Source: Cryptomeria japonica (lineage: Eukaryota > Streptophyta > Pinopsida > Cupressales > Cupressaceae). Taken from it: DNA of 64,000 nt. Location of the stretch: contig NC_081415.1 in NCBI RefSeq assembly GCF_030272615.1, forward strand, positions 191,548,270-191,612,269, written 5' to 3'. Both the position numbers and the translations under genes were made by a program. The notes beneath the pieces are model-generated. The model was not told the origin of the DNA and ran no database searches. It worked only from the letters and a program-made list of their open reading frames with translations. This document shows positions 45,684-56,427 of the stretch, one piece after another. The stretch's first letter is position 1. Every line of letters starts with the position of its first letter.

Positions 45684-48422
45684 TTAGGTCTTATCAGGAG
45701 GGGAAATTACCCCTAACTTCTCTCTGAGATATTCAAAAGTATCTTTACGAAAAGGCTTCGTTAAGATATCTACAATCTATTCATTTGTTGATACATACTC
45801 CAATCTAACTTCTTTCTCATTCACCTTCTCTCTCAAGAAATGGAACTTGATTGATATATGCTTTGTTTTGGATTGTAACACCAGATTCTTTGAAATATTG
45901 ATAGTACTTGAAATGTCACAATATATAGCAATAGGCTCGTCATAAATAGCTCTATATCCTTCAACATCTACTTCATCCAAATTGCTTGAGTACAACTACT
46001 AGAAACATCAATGTATTCAACTTTTGTAGTAGATAAAGGAATAGCATTTTGCTTCTTACTTTCCCAAGAGACCAACTTCTTTCCCAAAAAGAATGCACCA
46101 CTTGTAGTACTTTTTTGGTCATCAACATCACCTACCCAATCAACATCTATAAAATCACTCAAGGTAAAGTCATCATTCTTATAATACCACAAACAAAAAT
46201 CAATTGTCCCTTTCAAATATGGAATATCCTTTTTATAGAAATAACATGAGATTCCTTAGGATCAACTTGAAATCTAGCAACATGACACACAACATTCATT
46301 ATATTAGGTCTAGTCTAAGTTAAATACAAAAAACCACCAATCATAGATCTATATCTGGTCTGATTAGCTTTCGGAGTTCAATCATCATCTTTTGTCAGCT
46401 TACATCCAATCACTATAGGTGTACCAATAGGTTTATAATCTTCAAGACCAAATTTATTCAACAATTCCTTCACATACATAGACTAAGATATGAGAATACC
46501 TTTATCCAACTGAATAATTTGCAATCCTAGAAAGAATTTCATTTCACCAATCATAGACATCTCAAATTCATTTTGCATCTCTTCAACAAATTACTTATCC
46601 AATCTGGCATACTGGGCTCTAGGGGCTTGCTTCAATCCATACAATGCTTTCTTCAAATGGAAAACCATGTCCCTTTCTTCTGTCATCTGAAATCCATCTC
46701 ATTGCTCAATGTAGGCTTCTTCTTCCAATTCACCATTGAGAAAGGTTGATTTGACATCTATCTAATAAACCTTTAAATCTTTGTGAGCAACATAAGCAAG
46801 AAATAATCTAATAGCTTCAATTCTAGCTACCAGAGAAAAATTCTCCTCATAATAAATTTCTTCCATCTGTGAATAACCTTTACAAACAAGTCTAGCTTTA
46901 TTTTAGAAAACTTCACCTTGTTCGTTCAACTTATCCTGGAATACCCATTTAGTTCCAATTACATTTTTATCTTGAGGTTTAGGAACAAGAATCCATGTAT
47001 TATTTTTATCAAATATGATTCAATTATTCTTCCATAGATTTCATCCAATTTTAATCTTTGCATGCTTCATCATCATTTATAGGTTCAATCTTAGAAATCA
47101 AACAAATTTCTTCAGCAAGTCTTCTCCTAGTCATCACACCTTTATTCTTATCACCAATAATCTGATTTTCTAAATGATTTAACCTCACATACCTAGGAGT
47201 TTTAGAATTTTCTTGAATTTTAGGTTCTTGAACTCCTTCTTTTGCATTAACATCTGCACCTTCATTCTCAGGCTTCTTCGAAGTAATCTGAACTTGACTT
47301 TGGGTCTACATTTGCTTTCCTTTATATGATCTAGCATCTTGATTGTCAAAATCATATCCGCAAGATCTAATCTCTCTCATATTACCTTCATCAACCTTCA
47401 CTTTAGAACTTTTAACCATCTTTCTCAATATTTTATTATAACATTGTTAGGCCTTACTTTTAGTAGAGTAACCAAGAAAGATTCCTGCATCACATCTAGC
47501 ATCAAACTTTCCAAGATCTTCATCTCTTTTGATATAACATTTACTACCTAAAATTTTGAAATATCTAATAGTAGGAGTATGACCAAACCATAACTCATAA
47601 GGATTCTTACCAGTATCAACTTTGACATTTACCCGTTTAAGAGTGTATGTTGTAGTACTCATAGCTTTTCTCCAAAACACATGCAAAACATTTCTTTCAA
47701 TCATCATGGTTCTAGAAGCTTCTTGAATTGTTATTTTCTTCCCCTCTACAACACCATTTTGTTGTGATATCCTAGGAGCAGATAACTATCTCTTAAATCC
47801 ATGCTCTTCACAATATGTATTAAACTCACCAAAAGTGAATTCACCACCTCTATCAGATCTCAAACATTTCAGCTTCAATCTAGTCTTAGTTTCAACTCTA
47901 GCCTTCAAAATCTTGAACTTTTCCAATGCTCCAAACTTCTCCCTTAAGAAGGTAACCCACATCATTCTTGAATAATTATCAATCAACAACATGATTCAAA
48001 GACCTGTCACTCTACAAGCTTCTCACTCTAGAAGGACCACACAAATCAGTATGCACAAGATCCAACAATCCATTAGAATTAATTATTTTCTCTTATAAGT
48101 AACTCTTGTCTACTTCCCTAATTGACATTCCTTACATACCGGATTAGAAGGCTTTATTAATGTCCGTAGATCTATCACTGCTTGAGTATAACTTATCTTA
48201 ATTATACAATGAAAATTTACATGACATCCTTTTATGCCATAACCAACTTTTATCAATCTAAGCAATCAAACAACTTTTACCACCAACATTCAAGTGAAAG
48301 ATATTACCTTTAGTCTTTGTCCCTGATGCAATCTTAGTTTCAGAGCTACTCAAGATCTCACATTTGTCATTCTAGAATTGCAAGTTATATCCCTTATCAA
48401 CTATCTAACCAAAACTCGAAAG
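45684..48422 (-). pseudogene. Copia F polyprotein: integrase, RT, RNase H
   Basis: On the minus strand: pre-integrase region with decayed HHCC (48300-48080), integrase core (47992-47447) with LIDNYSRMMWVTFL, CLRSDRGGEF and a decayed QQNGVVE, linker rich in Glu and Lys (47440-47050), RT (about 47000-46330; the usual FVDD block is missing, apparently deleted near 46590), and RNase H (46216-45684) with DVDWVGDVDDQKSTTSGAFFLG and STNEQ. It ends at TAA (45684-45686) after LGVISPPDKT. Sequence from about 46640 to 46560 jumps from PRAQYARLD to EMQNEFEMS, losing roughly 50 codons that include the catalytic Asp pair. Confidence 0.85.
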
Positions 48423-49855
48423 TGTTGGCATTATGTGAACCAGTATGAGGACATAATGACATTGTGTGTTGTCATTGATGTCAATATGATGAAGAGAAGA
48501 GAACCGGTATAACACCGTGAACCGGCATTTGTGCCAAAGTGAAGCGGTGTGTTTGTTTAAGGTGAACCGACATATGGTTATGGGAACCGGCACATGGAAG
48601 TTTTATATGACTACCGGTTGGTAGTCTCAACTTCAGGGTTTCCGGTTGGAGTGCTTCAAGCTTGCGTGGCTCAACCGGTGACTTTGTGTGATGAGTTAGC
48701 ATGGTAACGAAGAACAGATCGTGCTTCCATGTAAGCCTTGTGCACATGAAGGATCTTGCATGAAGGAGATTGTTCCTATCTACCTCGGGAATGTACGAAG
48801 TCTGTAAATAGTGATAACGTGTGATGGGTTATCAGCCGCCATGAAATCGATGGAAAACAAACAATGGAGAATGTCTTGAGATTGGATTAAGACTGTTGCA
48901 TTTAATGCAATGTGCTCAATGGTTAGGACTGAACCGTTTGAATTCCTTAACCTAACAGGTTTAGGGTTTAGGGTTTATGCTACCGACCTATCTGTTTTCC
49001 TATAAGGTCGATGTAGTGTTTCTTTTTGAGGTTGTTGGCAAAATTTTTGTGTGTGTATCCAGAAGAAGAGATACGTGATTCTTACCAGACCAGAGGAGAG
49101 AAGTGATACCTACTAAGTGTAAGTGCAGAAGGTGAAGAGGAGATTAAGTGGATCTGCATTAGCATTGAGTACTGTTACCAGATCATTGTAATACCTGTTG
49201 ATCTCTAACCACCTCAACAGTTGGAAAATCCCTTAATAGGGTAGCTTTAACCGACTTGTTGTAAATCCTTTAACAGGGTGACTCAAAACCATCGAGTTCT
49301 TGAAATTCTCTAACAAAGTAACCTTTAACTAGGTTTAAACCTTAACCGGGTGATCCCTAATAGGATCAGTTCCTAACAGAACCTATTGTATCAGTCTTTA
49401 ACCAGACCAGGCTCCTGATAGAGCAGACTTCTAAAGAGTTCAAAAACAAGATTGTGGGTATTCATCCCCACCGTGGTTTTTCCCAGTTGGGTTTCCACAT
49501 GAAAAATATGTGTGTCATGTGCGATGTCTTCTTCATGCCATGCTATGTTTTTTTGTCAAGCAGTGAATCATGTTGATCTAGTTGCTTATATGTATATCTT
49601 TGATGGTAGATTACTTGTTCATGCATTAGAGTGAAATGGAAATGAAGTGTTAGATTGTATGAGAAGACAAGTGTCAACTGGTTTATGCTTGTCTTAGTTA
49701 TTCTGGGTTTTTCCGGTTGTACTCTGTTTAAGGATCAATGTTACTGTTTGTCTATCAATGCATAGTGTCTGCTGACAAACCAGTTTAAGAGTGTGTTTTT
49801 GTCTGTACTGATTCACCCGCCCTCTTAGTACCGATTTGGTACTATTCGTTCATCA
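48423..49855 (+). mobile_element. Solo LTR inside copia F
   Basis: It runs TGTTGGCATTATGTGAACC...TTCGTTCATCA (1433 bp) and matches the solo LTR at 23210-24687 along its length, including TATAAGGTCGATG and GGTTTAGGGTTTATGCTACCGACC. It has no internal region. Its flanks (gaaag and ttgag) do not match, so the target duplication has decayed or recombination was between different copies. It separates SFG*IVDKGYNLQF from NNFFDNS in copia F's protease to integrase passage. The hairpin array is at 49220-49440. Confidence 0.87.
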
Positions 49856-50432
49856 TTGAGTTATCAAAAAAATTATTCTTTAAACCTTCAACATACAACA
49901 CATCATCAGTATTATGCTTACCATCAAGAGAAATAGACCCTCTACCATGGATTACACAAGCTTTGTTATCACCACATTTTACTATACCACCATTATACCT
50001 TTCCAAGTTTACAAATTTACTCTTGTCACCTATCATATGATGAGAGAGACTGCTTTCAATTACCCATTCATATTTCTCCTCAACTTTGGCAGCTAAAGAT
50101 TTCTCCTCACTAATGAAACTTGTAGAATATATAGTTATAGGATCATCTTCCTTGATAGCAATGAACACAAGTTCATCTCCTAGATTTCCCTTATCTATCT
50201 CATCATTTGTCACACCTTCATCAACAACATAATAATACTTTTGAAATTTAGGCTTATATGGCTTAAATGACTTCTTAGGATTTATATCTCTCTTTGAACA
50301 CCTTGATGCAAAATGTCCTATCTTATTACATGAAAAACATTTAAGAGGTAACTTTCCTTCATACTTGCCGAAACCTTTAGGCAAATTTCTAGCAACAAGT
50401 GCTTCAAGATCCTCAAGCTTCTTCCAGAGGAT
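49856..50432 (-). pseudogene. Copia F Gag C-end and protease; most of Gag missing
   Basis: The minus strand reads EDLEALVARNLPKGFGKYEGKLP from just inside the PBS, then zinc knuckle CFSCNKIGHFASRC (50336-50295) intact, a charged linker, and the protease block WVIESSLSHHMIGD (50070 area), where relatives have DSGCSHHMT: catalytic Asp is Glu, Gly is Ser, and Cys is Leu. It ends in the KNNFFDNS motif at the solo LTR. In copia A the same knuckle lies about 850 bp after the PBS; here it is about 110 bp, so the N-terminal two-thirds of Gag and the leader are gone. Confidence 0.88.
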
Positions 50433-50435
50433 CTA

Positions 50436-50447
50436 TCTCTGATACTA
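50436..50447 (-). other. Decayed primer-binding site of copia F
   Basis: The minus strand reads TAGTATCAGAGA, matching 10 of 12 bases of TGGTATCAGAGC. It lies two bases from the LTR end. Confidence 0.75.
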
Positions 50448-50449
50448 AT

Positions 50450-51838
50450 TTTTGCCAATAATGAAGCAAATTGAGAGGGGGGGGTGAATCAATTTGCACA
50501 AAAAACTCACTGCAACTTAAATCACAAATCAAATCTGATAATTAATAGTTAAAGCATGAAACAACACCACATCAATAACAAAATAACACTAAGATTTTTG
50601 ATGTGGAAAACCTAGTTAAGGGAAAAACCATGGTGGGAACCTACCCACAATGAGGTAATACCCTATTAAGAGTAAATAAAATATTACAATGTGGAATTCA
50701 CATGCATTCAAGCATAGTGCCTAGAGCTCACTACTCAAATAAGAAACCCAAAAAAGCTACAACCTTTAGGGAAGGCTCAATGCCTTACACAAAGTCTCAC
50801 TGACATACAAAAACATTCAGATAACAATTTGGATCACATGAACTATGAAAATAGCATCTCCATATGCTTGGGTACAGTTCTAGTTAAGCACACAGTCTGC
50901 TCTGCAATGCTTCTTTTCTCTCCTTTATACTTCTGAAAGATCAAATTACTTGTTCGCACATACAACTTGATCATACACACTCTAAAATATCGCAGACATA
51001 CATCTTACATGATTATTACATTTATTTATACAAACTCTCAACCTATATTTCAAGGTCGGCTAGACCCTTAAAACAAATTACAAAATAATAACCTCACACA
51101 CCACAACAATAGATGCAGACCAAAACAATGTCAGCTAAGAGATAGTCTGGACCCAAATCAATACCACACATAGGCAACACCTCCAAAAATTATGTCTCAA
51201 TCATCCACAACATGATACAACCACTAATAATGTCACATAATATGAAGAGCACCACCAGATAAAGAAAATATTTAATAACACACTCAATAATCAATGCGGA
51301 ACACCAATACACATAGAACACGATCGAGAGATATTCACAATCAATGTGAATTGCACCACAATAATCACAACAACTCAGATCACTAGAATCATCATCATTT
51401 CTCTACCAGAGTTGAAGAACATCACCATAACTGATTATCAATCTAAAAGATTCACTTATGGATTTCTAAATTATGAACCGGTCAAACTGAGGAGAAACAT
51501 CAACATCCAGAACACATCCCACATATCCACAACTAAAGATATAAGAATTCAAGAGTAATATGAAGCACAAACCAGAATATCGAATAACACAAACAATTAA
51601 ATAACATCCTCAATACCGGATCTCATAACTGAAACAAAACATCATGCAGACCTTTGCAAATGGGAATGGACCATGTACAGACAACATACCAGAAACCCTT
51701 TAAACTGCATCAACTCATTTGCAACACAGAAACTAAACCAACTCATTCCATCAAACGGCAACACTGGAATACAAAAAAGAATGTGTTGACATCAATGACA
51801 ACACATCATTCCAACAATATTCTCAACAACATCCAACA
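50450..51838 (-). repeat. 5' LTR of copia F (1389 bp)
   Basis: The window strand runs TTTTGCC...CATCCAACA. It matches 13791-15114 with many differences. It is followed by ttggt (51839-51843). It carries GAGAGGGGGGGGTGAATCA near 50472 and GGTGGGAACC near 50632. Confidence 0.9.
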
Positions 51839-51843
51839 TTGGT

Positions 51844-52690
51844 AAGATCAATTCAACAAGTCTCATAAGTAACCTTTGTTAGGATGAGAAAAAAACCCAA
51901 GCTACCTTCTTAGAAAAAAATAATCATACTACAATAACATCACTACATATAAATCAAATCAAATGATGTCATATCATGGCAAGTCCTTTCCAGGTGCTAA
52001 AATATCAAATTAATTGACCAGTATGTGAAAACACCAAAAAATAAACAAAATATACTTGGAGAAGATTCTACAAAAGGTGCATGCATGGATCTATAGATCT
52101 TTGAATCAAATTTTAGTGTCACAAGAATTGCAAAAAAAGGAGATACTGACAAAGTATATGAGCTTGAAAGTAGAAAATGAAGATCTAACTTTGATAGATA
52201 ATAGAAAGAACCAACAAAAAAAAATATAATGATGAGACCTTTACCATTGAAAAGTTCTCAAAACCAACTTTCTACCAAATATATTTTTTATCAAATTTCA
52301 AAATTGTATGTCCAAGATAATGAATTTTTGAAAAACAAATTAAATTTGACCAATCAATAACCAACAAAAATGACACTTTTGATTTTAATTCTACAAAATT
52401 ACTCATTGCATTCAAAATATAACAATACCCAGATGACTTTGTGTGGTTGTGAACAAAACCTTGAAATATTTATCTCCAAAATTCACTAGAAAAACATTAT
52501 GGTTGAATCTTTTTTTCTTTTTCTTTTTTCTCCCTTTCATAAAATTTGATGAATTTTGGCAAATTGATAGCTACCTAGATGGTTTTTCATGACTATGAAC
52601 AAAATCCAAAAATATTTTTCTCTAAAATGAGCCAGTTTTTCCCTCAACATTGGATCACTCAAAATTTAGATACAAAGTCATAGATCTAGT
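51844..52690. other. Unassigned AT-rich DNA right of copia F
   Basis: No frame of interest. It should be continuous with 13436-13785 before F inserted. If the LTR-like boundary at 52703 is real, this is the 5' leader of a minus-strand element. Confidence 0.4.
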
Positions 52691-52702
52691 GCTCAAATAC
52701 CA
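52691..52702 (-). other. Possible primer-binding site and LTR boundary
   Basis: The minus strand reads TGGTATTTGAGC, 10 of 12 bases of the iMet site. The window strand continues directly with TGTTGGAGTTGATAGG (52703), a plausible LTR end. No second LTR was found, so this may be chance. Confidence 0.35.
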
Positions 52703-54954
52703 TGTTGGAGTTGATAGGTAACCCCATAGCTCCCAAAAATCACTTGAAACCAAAATTCCTATAGCATCTAAAGAGAAAAATCCATGATTGATTCTTTGCA
52801 ACCTTGAGAGACAATTGATCCAAAGAGGAATCTAATATTGAGACTAACCTATAAATGAATTAGATAGATTACAATGAATATAAATAAATGCTTATAAAAG
52901 CATAAAGATTAAAGCCCTAGATGAAAATCCTAGTAAAGGATTAAGTTAGAGCATGAAAAGTATCTTAAGCATATGAATTGAGATAATTTAACCTATAATT
53001 AGCTCAATCTAAATAAATAAATAAAACTCCTAAGTTTAGCTTATGTGTAGTAAATTAATAAAAGACCTATGTAATTAATGATTGACTGACTAATTAATAA
53101 GGTAATATCCTAATTACTCTGACATGTAGTTACCCTAATTATGTGTTCAATTAAACCAACCACTTGATTATGTCTATCAATCACATCTTGGTGCTAATTG
53201 ACACTCAATTTTACAAAATGGTTGTAATGAATTTATGAGCATTGATTATCCTTACAAACTTGATTATAAGGATTAATCACTTTGCAATTTTGGACATGAC
53301 TAGGGTTAACTAAGCCCAATTGTGCACCAAATTATTATAATATAGGTATGTTGGGGTTTGTTAACCCTTATTGTGAACCAATTCAATAAAAATAAATTTA
53401 TTTCAATGAACATGTATAGAGTAATCAAATGTCATTTTGAACTAAAGAATTTGCTTTCAATTCATAGCACTCACTCATATAATTATCCACTTTAAAATTG
53501 AACCAATTATTGATGATTTAGACCAATTTGGGCAATCGAGAATTAATGGTAATATGAAAAATATGCTTTAGAGTGAAGCTTGTATCAAAAAACATGCTTA
53601 TGTGGTGTGTCTTGAATATATGCAATACTAATGAAATTTCAAATTCTAAATTTGTAAAAAGAAATGATAAGGCAATGCACATAAAATATAATCAAGTTGA
53701 AGGATTACAATATCTATTAACATTGTTGAATTCCACATTTCGTATTTTTTATTTTTACCTAGGAAATGAATATAAATTAACCATGTGTGTGGAGAGAAGA
53801 AGAGTTAATGGAGAATAGTAAGGTTGAAGGCTAGTATTTTCTAGCCAAAAGAAGTTTCTACTCAATAAAGGATCAAATGACATTGAACAAATTGTACCAT
53901 CCTAAATTGTACTCGCTTCCAATTTTGTCCTCACTCAAGCCTCACTTTGGTGTTTCAAATTTTAATGCTTAATTGCAGTGCTTACTCTTCTCACACCTTA
54001 TTTTAATCTTTCATTTTCATCATCTATCCAATTCTACCCCCCCCACCCCCATTCTATAGTCTTGATTTTAAGGACCAAGGCAACCCACGTCCTGGTCCTA
54101 AATTAGGACCAAGGTGTACCATGTCAATTAATCAGACCCTAAATAGGGGTCTCACAATGGTCATCTCAAATGATCAAGAAATTTAATCCCCTATTGGCTT
54201 TTTCCAAAAATTCAATTTATTTTTCAGGTAGGCAAGTATAAAAGGAGGTCTACCCCTCTCTTTTGAAACCTAACCAAAATCAAGATCTCAATTACACTCT
54301 AGAAAATTAAAGTGAGCAATCAAATCAGTCATTCATCAAGTATTGGAGTAGAAAAAGTGAATTCAAGTTCAAGCATTGAAGATGACATCCATGATTATTT
54401 TTTTCTGAAGACACTCTACATGAAACCCTAAAACCTTTGTGTGAAGGTGTTATGTTGGTAAAAATGAGTGAACGAGAGATCTAGAGGAAATATTTTCTTC
54501 CCTCCAAGGAGAGATGAAAGTTTCACTTCGGATTTCCCTTCAAACACTTTTCCCGTATTACATTAGAAGAGGGGGGGGGAATGCACTAGATTTGACATCC
54601 AGAGAAGGAGATTGAATTTTGAGTGATATAAGAATGGTAAGTTAATCCCCTCTTCTGGAATGAGATTTGAATAGATTGAATTGTGTACTTATGACCAAAT
54701 TAAAAAGAGACAAGATTTGATTACAACACGTGATAGAAGCATAGCATGAAGTTGTGCACCTAGATCTAGAAATAATATGTCAAGACGAAGCTGCCTTGCG
54801 AATTTGAGAAAAAGTTGCCCAAATCATGGAGAAAGTGTACATGGTCCTCCAAAAAAATACATGAAATGAAAAGGGTTTTTCCGCCTCTGCAAATGGAATC
54901 CAAATCCAAAAGTTCAATTGCGCTCCTGTAACCTACACATAGAAAAGAGAGGAA
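52703..54954. other. AT-rich DNA with weak LTR traces
   Basis: I see no gene. The 81-codon frame at 53573-53818 has no recognisable feature. A TATA-like sequence, GTATAAAAGGAGG, lies at 54236-54248 on the plus strand, followed by pyrimidine-rich DNA, which could be an LTR promoter. Homopolymer runs are at 54038 (C) and 54572 (G). Confidence 0.4.
54236..54248 (+). promoter_or_regulatory. TATA-like element
   Basis: GTATAAAAGGAGG is a good TATA match in AT-rich DNA that lacks a gene downstream. It is probably the promoter remnant of an LTR. Confidence 0.3.
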
Positions 54955-55638
54955 AGGGGGTTGGGACTAGGGGTTTTCCTTCTTGTCAAACCCCAGTTTT
55001 GGAATTAACCAAATGATGAAAGAAAGTGCTTGCAAGTAAATGTAAATGAAAGACTGAAATGTAAATAACCTCAAGGGAGTTTGTGATAGAATTTCTTGTA
55101 TGAATTTGAATGTTGGAATAAATCTCCTCTTCAATGGTTGAATCCTTGACTTGAATGCAACACCTAGCCTTGAAGAGAGACTTGAGATGCTCAATGCTTG
55201 AAAGGGATGCTTCTATGCTTGAATTATCTTGAATTATCAGTCTCAAGTATTCAAACATATCACTTGTGCCCCTTATCACTTGTTGAAATTATGCAAATGG
55301 GAGGGCGAATGTGACTTATATACTCGCCAAATATGGTTATTGAACTGATTTTCCATCACAGGTCGACACTGGGGGAGTTTTACGATCAATGCACAACCTC
55401 CAATGCAAATTTGAAAAGGGTCCTACCCAAAAATATGGTAGGGATGGGGGCACCATGCCCTTGTACTGCCCTTTTTTCCAAGACGGGGTGCAGTTCGAGT
55501 AGTGCAGAGGGCAAGAAGTACTATTTTTAGGTGTTGAGAAAGTCTTCGGTCTCCAATCAGGCTTAGGGATTCGATTCACATGCGTGAGGACCCTAATGTG
55601 GTTGAAAATTGCAAGGGTCATAATTTTATGACACTACA
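54955..55638 (-). repeat. 3' LTR of gypsy-type element G (far end approximate)
   Basis: On the minus strand it begins TGTAGTGTCATAAAATTATG at 55638, directly after the PPT. A TATA box, GGCGAGTATATAAGTCAC, lies at 55328-55311. The far end near 54955 is taken from the change of character after GGGGTTTGACAAGAAGG and is uncertain. No second copy is in the window. Confidence 0.6.
55311..55328 (-). promoter_or_regulatory. TATA box in the LTR of element G
   Basis: GGCGAGTATATAAGTCAC on the minus strand, about 310 bp into the LTR, is the expected U3 position. Confidence 0.5.
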
Positions 55639-56427
55639 TTTATCCCCCACTTTAACGAGAGTATGAGTGTACGCCAATACTGCTGATAAAGTATAAGGAA
55701 ACAAGATTGAAAGACTTATACCATGTCAAGGAGGCAAGATGCACCAAGCCCCTAGTGGACTAAAGATCTTACGACATCAATTGACAAAGTAAAATGGAAA
55801 ATCAAGAAGGGAAAACCATGACTGCAAGTAGCAAGGTTTGCTTCACTATGAGTCACGAAAAAGATACCAAAATTATGAACCAAAGCCAAGTTCACTAAAG
55901 AATTTTAAGTATCAAAAAGGAAAATATGAGCGGAGTGTATGCCCCCACATTAAAGAGATCATGTGTGCCTTATTAGGACTATTTTCTTTAAGGTAGGATA
56001 CACCCAAGAGAGAGAGAAGAGAGGGAGCACATTATCGCAAGGACTTAGCCCCCAAGTAAGTAATAAACCCAAGGATAATGAACACAAAACACAAGGCAGT
56101 TTTTCTTTCCTCGAGGTTAGTATAATGTATGATAACCCACGTATATCATATATGTATATGCATATAATAATAATCATTCCCCAAAGAAGGACACTACCTT
56201 GGAAGAAAGGGAAGAGAGGATGTCTTTCGAGTCAACATGGAAGAGACCAAAAGAGATCTCAATGCTTTGCATCGTCCTCAAGTAGACATTTGAGGGAAAA
56301 ATAGAAGAACAGGGATACACATAGAAGAATGATCACAAAAGAACAAGAAAGGAGAGAGAGAAGATATACAGTACTAATATTGCTAATCTAGCATGACATC
56401 TGCCTCTTGTTCTTTGTGATCACTATT
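55639..56427 (-). other. PPT and 3' untranslated region of element G
   Basis: The minus strand has TTAAAGTGGGGGATAAA (55655-55639) abutting the LTR. The rest is non-coding in all frames, with purine-rich patches (TTGGGGGCTAAG near 56048, ATGTGGGGGCAT near 55945). The RT, RNase H and integrase that should lie here in a complete gypsy element are absent. Confidence 0.7.

Larger units (their letters stand above)
13791..51838 (-). mobile_element. Ty1/copia retrotransposon F (minus strand), outermost shell of the nest
   Basis: LTRs lie at 13791-15114 (3') and 50450-51838 (5'). ttggt flanks both ends (13786-13790 and 51839-51843). The internal parts are the PPT-side segment 15115-15183, then 45407-48422, then 49856-50449. 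The gaps are gypsy B (with its own inserts) and a solo LTR. The polyprotein path runs from 50432 to 45684 on the minus strand. Most of Gag is missing, because the PBS nearly abuts the zinc-knuckle region. The LTRs differ from each other by many substitutions and indels, in keeping with this being the oldest layer of the nest. Confidence 0.9.

Noticed and set aside
53573-53818. 81-codon frame as a gene
   Set aside because: AT-rich region, no domain, no neighbouring signals.
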